Origin: an uncultured Lachnospiraceae bacterium
Lineage (GTDB): Bacteria > Bacillota > Clostridia > Lachnospirales > Lachnospiraceae
Reading direction: 5' to 3'
Length of the DNA stretch: 64,000 nt
Assembly (NCBI GenBank): GCA_910578335.1
Contig: CAJTPU010000010.1
Span: 5,504 to 69,503, forward strand
In this document: piece after piece, positions 58,701-64,000 of the stretch
How positions within the stretch are numbered: the stretch's first letter is position 1
Layout: each line of letters starts with the position of its first letter
Program-made: the position numbers and the translations under genes
The notes under the pieces: generated by a model
What the model saw: the letters and a program-made list of their open reading frames with translations, nothing else
The model's database searches: none
Told to the model about the DNA's origin: nothing

Positions 58701-59477
58701 ATGGAAGAGATATTAAAGGTGCAGGGCTTGAAGAAAACCTTTAAGCTATCTGCCAAGCAGCAAAAAATTGAAAAAACCAATGAAAAGACGAAAGTGGCGG
58801 TGAATGACTTGTCCTTTACCGCATACAGAGGAGAGGTTTTCGGGCTTTTAGGACCCAATGGCGCAGGCAAGACGACGACGCTTCGTATGCTGGCAACGCT
58901 GATTAAGCCGGATGAGGGGGATGCCGTTTTAGACGGTGCAAGCGTGGTGAAGAATCCGGAGGAGGTTCGCAGCAAAATCGGATTTTTGACCAGTGAACTA
59001 AAGCTGGAAGAATTTTTTACACCGAATTTTTTGTTTGATTTCTTTTCAGATTTGCACGGCGTGAGTGCAGAAGAAAAAAATGCCCGCAGGGAGGAGCTGT
59101 TTACCCGCTTTGGCATTGATAAGTTTGCAGAGGTAAAGGTAGGCAACCTTTCGACCGGTATGAAGCAGAAGGTGTCGCTGGTGATTTCGCTTGTACATGA
59201 CCCTGATGTCATTATTTTTGACGAGCCGACCAACGGACTTGACGTCCTGACAGCCAAGGTCGTTACCGATTTTCTGGTGGATTTGAAGCAGCAGGGTAAG
59301 ACTATCATTGTATCGACTCATATATTCAGTCTGATTGAGAAAATCTGCGACAGGGTCGGGATTATTGTAGAAGGACAGATGGTTGCCTGCGATACGCTTC
59401 AGGCAATCTCGGGAGATAAGAGTCTGGAAGAACGGTTTTTTGAAATCTACGAAGAAAAGGTGGGTAGTATCGCATGA
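58701..59477 (+). CDS. natA: ABC transporter ATP-binding protein, NatA-like
   Basis: A 258-residue ATPase with Walker A GPNGAGKTTTLR (about residue 54), signature LSTGMKQKVSL (about 152), Walker B VIIFDEPTNGLD (about 172) and the His-switch STHIFSLIEK. An extra basic stretch, KTFKLSAKQQKIEKTNEKTK, near the start is typical of NatA-type sodium exporters. ATG 58701 follows GAGGAAA. It overlaps the permease gene by 4 bases. Confidence 0.85.
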   Translation: MEEILKVQGLKKTFKLSAKQQKIEKTNEKTKVAVNDLSFTAYRGEVFGLLGPNGAGKTTTLRMLATLIKPDEGDAVLDGASVVKNPEEVRSKIGFLTSELKLEEFFTPNFLFDFFSDLHGVSAEEKNARREELFTRFGIDKFAEVKVGNLSTGMKQKVSLVISLVHDPDVIIFDEPTNGLDVLTAKVVTDFLVDLKQQGKTIIVSTHIFSLIEKICDRVGIIVEGQMVACDTLQAISGDKSLEERFFEIYEEKVGSIA

Positions 59478-60652
59478 AAACAGATATGCTTACAATTATA
59501 AGAAAAGAATTTGCCCGGTTTTTTAAGGATAGGAATCTGGTTCTGACGACCATTTTGCTCCCGGGTGTTTTGATTTACCTGATTTATACCTTTATGGGAA
59601 ACGGTATGATGAATGAGTTTATGACCGACGAGGATTATGTGGCAAAAGCCTATGTGCAGAATCTGCCGGATGAGCTTGCTCCCACTTTTGAACAGTTGTC
59701 TGCCGAGTGGACGGTGGTCTCCGATGCGGAAATCGAGGACACCAAGGCGCTAATTGCGGATAAGGAAGCGGACGTATTGATTGTGTTCCCCGCAGATTTT
59801 TCCGCAAAGGTTGCCGCATATGATGTTACGGGCGGCGAAGCGGCTCCGAATGTAGAGATTTATTATAATTCCACAGAGACGGAATCCTCCAACTTAAGGG
59901 GTATACTGGTGGAAATACTGGACCAGTATGAGGCTTCCATGATAAATAAGTTTGACGTCAACGCGGGCGACGGCGTATACAATCTTGCTTCTGAAAAGGA
60001 CGTAACGGGACAGATTTTTGCCATGCTGCTGCCTATGCTGCTAATGACCTTTATGTTCAGCGGCTGTATGTCCGTAGCGCCTGAGGCGATTGCAGGTGAG
60101 AAGGAGAGAGGAACGATTGCAACTCTCTTGGTAACGCCTATGAAACGAAGTGCGCTTGCCTTGGGAAAGGTTATCAGCTTAAGCTGTATCGCCCTGCTGT
60201 CAGGACTTTCCAGCTTTGTGGGAACCATGCTGTCCATGCCCAATCTGATGGGCACGGAAGAGGGTGTGAATGCTTCAGTCTATGTGATTACGGATTATCT
60301 GATGCTTTTAGGCATTATTTTGACGACGGTGCTGGTAATGGTGTCGCTGATTTCGATTATTTCCGCTATTGCAAAGAGCATCAAGGAGGCTTCCACAGCG
60401 GTATCTCCCCTTATGATTATTGTCATGGTAATCAGCCTTGTGCCGATGTTTGGCGGGGATGGGGAAAAGAGCCTTGCCATGTTCTTTATTCCGCTTTATA
60501 ACAGTGTGTTATGTATTCATGGTATTTTTTCCTTTACTTATCAGCCCGTATGGATTGTCATTACGATTCTTATGAATCTGGTGTACGCAGGCGTGCTGTC
60601 ATGGGTGCTTACCAAATTGTTTAACAGTGAGAAGGTAATGTTCTCCAAATAA
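59474..60652 (+). CDS. natB: ABC-2 type permease, NatB-like
   Basis: A 392-residue membrane protein. A first membrane helix (about residues 22-40) precedes a large extracellular domain (about 45-185) that ends near NLRGILVEILDQYEASM, followed by five membrane helices, including GCMSVAPEAIAGEKERGTIATLLVTP, a signature of the NatB/ABC2_membrane_3 family. With the overlapping NatA-like ATPase it should export sodium or a small molecule. A hairpin terminator follows. Confidence 0.85.
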   Translation: MKTDMLTIIRKEFARFFKDRNLVLTTILLPGVLIYLIYTFMGNGMMNEFMTDEDYVAKAYVQNLPDELAPTFEQLSAEWTVVSDAEIEDTKALIADKEADVLIVFPADFSAKVAAYDVTGGEAAPNVEIYYNSTETESSNLRGILVEILDQYEASMINKFDVNAGDGVYNLASEKDVTGQIFAMLLPMLLMTFMFSGCMSVAPEAIAGEKERGTIATLLVTPMKRSALALGKVISLSCIALLSGLSSFVGTMLSMPNLMGTEEGVNASVYVITDYLMLLGIILTTVLVMVSLISIISAIAKSIKEASTAVSPLMIIVMVISLVPMFGGDGEKSLAMFFIPLYNSVLCIHGIFSFTYQPVWIVITILMNLVYAGVLSWVLTKLFNSEKVMFSK

Positions 60653-60711
60653 GTGAAATAGGAGTTTCGTAATTGCCTAATAAGTGAAATGCTATGGGGA
60701 AACAGCCGGGA

Positions 60712-60744
60712 GGGGGATATGTCAGAACAGGCATATCCCCCTTT
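60712..60744 (+). terminator. Rho-independent terminator
   Basis: GGGGGATATG (60712-60721) pairs perfectly with CATATCCCCC (60732-60741), followed by TTT only, so moderate strength. Confidence 0.7.
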
Positions 60745-60828
60745 GACCATTGCAATCTGCCAAGCTTTCCTGCGGCTGATTTGCGGTGGTAAAGGAAGGA
60801 GGGGATTGTTACGGGAGATACGATAGGA

Positions 60829-61149
60829 TTGACGGTTTGGTTTGTATCAATGCTCATATGGGAGTGGTATGCACCGAGTTGGTCTGCTTTTACGAGGAAT
60901 GTATGTGCCGTTACGATTTGCATTGTCGATGTGGTTTTGTTTGTGGTGCTGCTTCGGTATTGGAAGGTATCCTTAATTTTTTCGGCAATCGGTGCGGGCG
61001 CGTACTGGCTGCTGGAGCTTTTTCCGAAGAATCCTAAGAAGCTGTCCCAAAGGCGGGATAAGGTTACGTTTCTGCAGGATATCCTGTTCTGTGCGGGAGG
61101 GTTCTGGCTGGGCATGCAGGTGCTGCTTGCAGGATTGCAGGGAAGGTGA
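60829..61149 (+). CDS. Small hydrophobic membrane protein
   Basis: A 106-residue protein with three or four hydrophobic stretches (LTVWFVSMLIWEWY, VCAVTICIVDVVLFVVLLRYW, VSLIFSAIGAGAYWLLEL and ILFCAGGFWLGMQVLLAG). No family is recognised. The start is unclear: TTG 60829 is the first usual start, but AAGGAAGGAGGGG lies at about 60791-60804, so translation may begin near 60805-60811 at a non-standard codon. Confidence 0.6.
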   Translation: MTVWFVSMLIWEWYAPSWSAFTRNVCAVTICIVDVVLFVVLLRYWKVSLIFSAIGAGAYWLLELFPKNPKKLSQRRDKVTFLQDILFCAGGFWLGMQVLLAGLQGR

Positions 61150-61181
61150 TATTAAAATTCATTGTCGGGCGGCGAAGATGT

Positions 61182-62051
61182 TCAGCCGCTCATACAGACT
61201 GTTGCGGCTATTTCCATTACTTCTTCCTTTGTGAGCAAATCTGCTCTTAGACGAAGATTATAGCAATAAAAGTCCGATTCCTTTGCAAAGTATACGCTGT
61301 AATACTGTACGGTTTCTCCGTTTTCTTCTTCTACTGACATTAAGGTAAGCAGTGCCGGACATTGCTCTATAGAAAGAGATTCCTGTTCACTGTGATACAT
61401 ATGATTGTCATAATCTGCAACCTCCAGCATTTCTCCTGAAACAATACGAGGTTTTACCCTGTCTCCGTTTAAGATATAAATACCGCCGCAGGTTACGGAA
61501 TCTTTTTCATCAATAAGCGTTAAACTGCAGCCGCCAAAATTGCCTCCTGCATAGGGGTCGTAGTCACCTGTGAGGATTGTTTCGGGAAATGTAAATGTCA
61601 GATAGTCCTCCATCTCCACGCTGTTATCAAGTAAATGCTCTATATTGCCCGTGCGAATATCGATACTGAGCATGGTCTGCATGTCAACCAACCGTACAAA
61701 TCCCAATTGCCCGTCCTGTCTGGTTGAAAAATCCAATCTGTATGCCTTGTCTTCTGCAAGAAGGGTATAAAAATAATACTTCTCAGAAGAAGACAAATAG
61801 GATTCGCGTAAATTTTCCCAGTAAAGCAAGTCCTGCAGGCAAAGCTCCTCTTTTTCGGCAAGCATTTTTATCTTATCCATTGTCAGCGCTTCTTGTATGA
61901 TTTCTTCCGGTTCTTCTTTTGATGCCGCTTCAGTTGGCAGCACGTTGCCTGTTATTTCTGTCTGGTGCTCTTTGGGTTTTTCTGCCTGCACGGCACAACC
62001 GGAAAAAAATAGAAAAAATATAAAAGAGAGAAGGATGTAGGATTTTTTCAT
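61182..62051 (-). CDS. Lipoprotein of unknown function
   Basis: A 289-residue lipoprotein. The signal peptide MKKSYILLSFIFFLFFSGC ends at the lipidated cysteine (about residue 19), followed by a Glu/Pro/Lys-rich tether. The mature domain is beta-rich with an acidic C-terminal half (YYSVYFAKESDFYCYNL), family unknown. ATG 62051 with GAGGCG 5 bases upstream is preferred to a longer frame. A good promoter is at 62103-62131. It is convergent with the small hydrophobic gene. Confidence 0.8.
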   Translation of the reverse strand: MKKSYILLSFIFFLFFSGCAVQAEKPKEHQTEITGNVLPTEAASKEEPEEIIQEALTMDKIKMLAEKEELCLQDLLYWENLRESYLSSSEKYYFYTLLAEDKAYRLDFSTRQDGQLGFVRLVDMQTMLSIDIRTGNIEHLLDNSVEMEDYLTFTFPETILTGDYDPYAGGNFGGCSLTLIDEKDSVTCGGIYILNGDRVKPRIVSGEMLEVADYDNHMYHSEQESLSIEQCPALLTLMSVEEENGETVQYYSVYFAKESDFYCYNLRLRADLLTKEEVMEIAATVCMSG

Positions 62052-62102
62052 ATTGGCGCCTCGCTGTGTGCTGATTTGTTTTTGGGATAAAATGTTTTCT
62101 AA

Positions 62103-62131
62103 AGTGTAACATGATTTTGTGATTTTTTCAA
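62103..62131 (-). promoter_or_regulatory. Sigma-A promoter
   Basis: On the minus strand TTGAAA (62131-62126) and TACACT (62108-62103) are 17 bases apart, about 52 bases before the lipoprotein start. Confidence 0.6.
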
Positions 62132-62214
62132 AGTATAATGATTTGCTTTTCATAATTTGCGATGTTCTATGGAAAGATATAAGGCAGTGGTACTTTATTT
62201 TTGCAAGCCTCGAG

Positions 62215-62243
62215 TTGACAGGAAAGAAAATTTATGCTACCCT
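62215..62243 (+). promoter_or_regulatory. Promoter of the T-box/metG transcript
   Basis: TTGACA (62215-62220) and TACCCT (62238-62243) have a 17-base spacer. The predicted start, near 62250, lies about 20 bases before the T-box stem I. Confidence 0.65.
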
Positions 62244-62264
62244 AATCCCAACAGCAAGCAAAAC

Positions 62265-62593
62265 GCAATGACGAAGAGAGTACCCACAGAATGCTTTTAC
62301 AGAGAATCTTCCGACATGGCGGGCTTTAAGCCACCGCCGTAGAAGCTGAGAGGAAGAAAATGCGGCAATGGGGAACATGGCTTCCGAGCAGTGCACCGAG
62401 CGGCAGAATACATTTGACACTAGTGTCGCATATGTATATCTGCAGTAAGGCTGCAACAGGTCCGCCTGTTATAGCGGAGGGTGTTGTCTGACACTCGCAG
62501 AGGTTCTTTTCGTGAGGAAAGAATAAAAAGAAGTGGTAACACGGATGCATGTCCGTCTTCTTACACCGTAAGGTGCAGGAAGGCGGATTTTTT
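62265..62593 (+). promoter_or_regulatory. T-box riboswitch (methionine) with terminator
   Basis: The ~330-base leader has the stem I start GACGAAGAGAGTA (from about 62270), several hairpins, the T-box sequence AAGTGGTAACACGG (62531-62544) and a terminator whose arms TCCGTCTTC (about 62552-62560) and GAAGGCGGA (about 62579-62587) are followed by six T at 62588-62593. A likely specifier codon is ATG at 62377-62379 in GGGAACATGG. Uncharged methionine tRNA would stabilise the antiterminator and let transcription reach metG. The specifier choice is inferred. A second hairpin, AATTGCGA with TCGCAATT (62594-62612), follows. Confidence 0.88.
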
Positions 62594-62645
62594 AATTGCG
62601 AAGCTCGCAATTGCCTAATCGACAGGTACATGGAAAGGAGAAGGT

Positions 62646-64000
62646 ATGGAAAGAGAAAAGTATTACATTACAACAGCGATTGCCTATACCTCGGGCAAGC
62701 CGCATATCGGCAATAATTATGAGGTGGTGCTGGCTGACAGTATTGCCAGATTTAAACGGGCGCAGGGATATGACGTGTTTTTTCAGACAGGAACAGATGA
62801 GCACGGACAGAAAATCGAGTTGAAGGCACAGGAGGCAGGCGTGACGCCGAAGGCGTTTGTGGACAATGTGGCAGGCGTGATAAAGGATTTGTGCGATATG
62901 CTCCATGTTTCTTATGACAAATTTATCAGGACAACGGATAGAGACCATGAGAAGCAGGTACAAAAGATATTTAAAAAGCTTTATGAGCAGGGGGATATTT
63001 ACAAGGGCGCGTATGAAGGGCTTTACTGTACACCCTGCGAATCTTTCTGGACGGAATCCCAGCTTGTAGACGGAAAATGTCCGGACTGCGGCAGGGAGGT
63101 AAAGCCGGCAAAGGAAGAAGCATATTTTTTCAAAATGAGTAAATATGCCGACAGGCTGATAGCGCATATCAATGCGCATCCGGAATTTATACAGCCGGTA
63201 TCCCGCAAAAATGAAATGATGAACAATTTCCTGCTGCCGGGGCTGCAGGACTTATGTGTTTCCCGTACTTCTTTTAAGTGGGGGATTCCTGTGGACTTTG
63301 ATGAGAAGCACGTGGTTTATGTGTGGCTGGATGCACTCAGCAATTATATCACCGGCATCGGCTATGATGCGGATGGCGGGAGTACGGAGCAGTACAAAAA
63401 GCTGTGGCCGGCAGACCTGCATTTGATAGGAAAAGACATCATACGTTTCCACACAATTTATTGGCCGATTTTCCTGATGGCGCTGGGCGAGCCGCTGCCG
63501 AAGCAGATTTTCGGACATCCGTGGCTTTTGCAGGGCGATGGGAAAATGAGCAAGTCGAAGGGGAATGTTATCTATGCGGACGATTTGGTGGATTTTTTTG
63601 GCGTGGATGCGGTTCGGTATTTTGTGCTGCATGAGATGCCGTTTGAAAATGACGGCGTGATTACCTGGGAGCTGATGGTGGAAAGATTAAATTCCGACCT
63701 TGCCAATACGCTGGGTAATCTTGTCAACCGCACTATTTCCATGACGAACCAGTATTTTGGCGGTGTGCTGACCGGCGGCAGCAGTACGGCGGAGGAAGCG
63801 GTTTTGGATGACGACTTAAAGGCGGTGGTAATTGGTGCGCTGCCTAAGGTTTCAGCCAAGATGGAGGAGCTGAGGGCTGCTGACGCGCTGACGGAAATTT
63901 TTGCCCTGTTTAAACGCTGCAATAAGTATATTGACGAGACGGAGCCTTGGAAGCTGGCAAAGCAGGAGGACAAAAAAGAAAGGCTTGCCGCAGTGCTTTA
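62646..64000 (+). CDS. metG: Methionyl-tRNA synthetase, N-terminal part (cut by window end)
   Basis: The first ~451 residues of MetRS, which attaches methionine to its tRNA. It begins MEREKYYITTAIAYTSGKPHIGN, with the HIGH-type motif HIGN near residue 21, the zinc-knuckle insert CTPCESFWTESQL and CPDCG (about 129-150), and the KMSKS loop DGKMSKSKGN (about 298). The anticodon-binding region starts in the last ~110 residues. AAAGGAGAAGG lies just before the ATG. The frame is open at the window end, so the C-terminus (often a tRNA-binding domain) is not seen. It is regulated by the upstream T-box. Confidence 0.97.
   Translation, partial: MEREKYYITTAIAYTSGKPHIGNNYEVVLADSIARFKRAQGYDVFFQTGTDEHGQKIELKAQEAGVTPKAFVDNVAGVIKDLCDMLHVSYDKFIRTTDRDHEKQVQKIFKKLYEQGDIYKGAYEGLYCTPCESFWTESQLVDGKCPDCGREVKPAKEEAYFFKMSKYADRLIAHINAHPEFIQPVSRKNEMMNNFLLPGLQDLCVSRTSFKWGIPVDFDEKHVVYVWLDALSNYITGIGYDADGGSTEQYKKLWPADLHLIGKDIIRFHTIYWPIFLMALGEPLPKQIFGHPWLLQGDGKMSKSKGNVIYADDLVDFFGVDAVRYFVLHEMPFENDGVITWELMVERLNSDLANTLGNLVNRTISMTNQYFGGVLTGGSSTAEEAVLDDDLKAVVIGALPKVSAKMEELRAADALTEIFALFKRCNKYIDETEPWKLAKQEDKKERLAAVL

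Noticed and set aside
62265..62600. SAM (S-box) riboswitch before metG
   Set aside because: The AAGTGGTAACACGG sequence and stem I motif fit a T-box; no S-box core was found.

Overview
The window looks like a chromosomal segment of a gut Firmicute, most likely family Lachnospiraceae (class Clostridia). This rests on strong AGGAGG ribosome binding sites, a T-box leader in front of methionyl-tRNA synthetase, OmpR/VanR-type two-component pairs, a class 2 galactose-1-phosphate uridylyltransferase, a DUF4080-type radical SAM protein, a VanW protein, many SGC/GGC-type lipoproteins and Clostridia-type small proteins. The species cannot be named from the sequence alone. I saw no rRNA, tRNA, CRISPR array or complete insertion sequence.

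Layout. 1-3.1 kb: the 3' end of an RHS polymorphic toxin gene whose variable tip resembles the ADP-ribosyl cyclase/CD38 (Tne2-like) NADase fold, a probable immunity gene, a decayed stretch and a coiled-coil protein of unknown function. 3.2-6.6 kb (minus): response regulator, ABC ATPase, ABC permease and histidine kinase, a peptide-antibiotic-sensing style module. 6.8-9.1 kb: a large solute-binding lipoprotein. 9.2-11.2 kb (minus): a second two-component system. 11.5-18.9 kb: PgsA-like and phospholipase D-like lipid enzymes, CapA lipoprotein, ferredoxin-type aldo/keto reductase, galK and galT. 19.1-20.0 kb: a methyltransferase gene interrupted by TAG.

20.1-27.2 kb is the most unusual region. 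It is an apparently single operon with a sigma-A promoter overlapped by a perfect palindrome, encoding a ribbon-helix-helix protein, a zinc-ribbon SPFH (YdjI-like) protein, a membrane protein and two tandem paralogous zinc-ribbon/TPR/TIR proteins. Both TIR domains keep the glutamate position used by NAD-cleaving TIR enzymes, and the second gene is split by a one-base frameshift. I read it as a candidate membrane-linked, NAD-targeting stress or defence system.

27.3-37.5 kb: a GH13 glycosidase, an ECF sigma factor with its DUF4179 partner, small lipoproteins, and a phosphoesterase/radical SAM/exonuclease operon. 37.5-46.4 kb: a small membrane protein, VanW, a HypE-like protein, Lrp regulator, aminotransferase, TrmL, an amidase, ribulose-phosphate epimerase, an AzgA-type purine permease and a PAP2 phosphatase. 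46.5-51.5 kb: a giant GH2 glycosidase and an EF-hand-like protein. 51.5-57.6 kb: an AT-rich TetR/MFS efflux pair, then a cardiolipin synthase, a MerR regulator and a MATE exporter. The cardiolipin synthase and MATE promoters carry nearly identical MerR-type elements with 19-bp spacers, which suggests a small regulon joining membrane lipid remodelling and drug efflux. 57.7-64 kb: a 37-residue protein, an XRE regulator with a palindromic operator and membrane partner, a NatAB-like ABC exporter, lipoproteins, and the T-box-controlled metG, cut by the window end.
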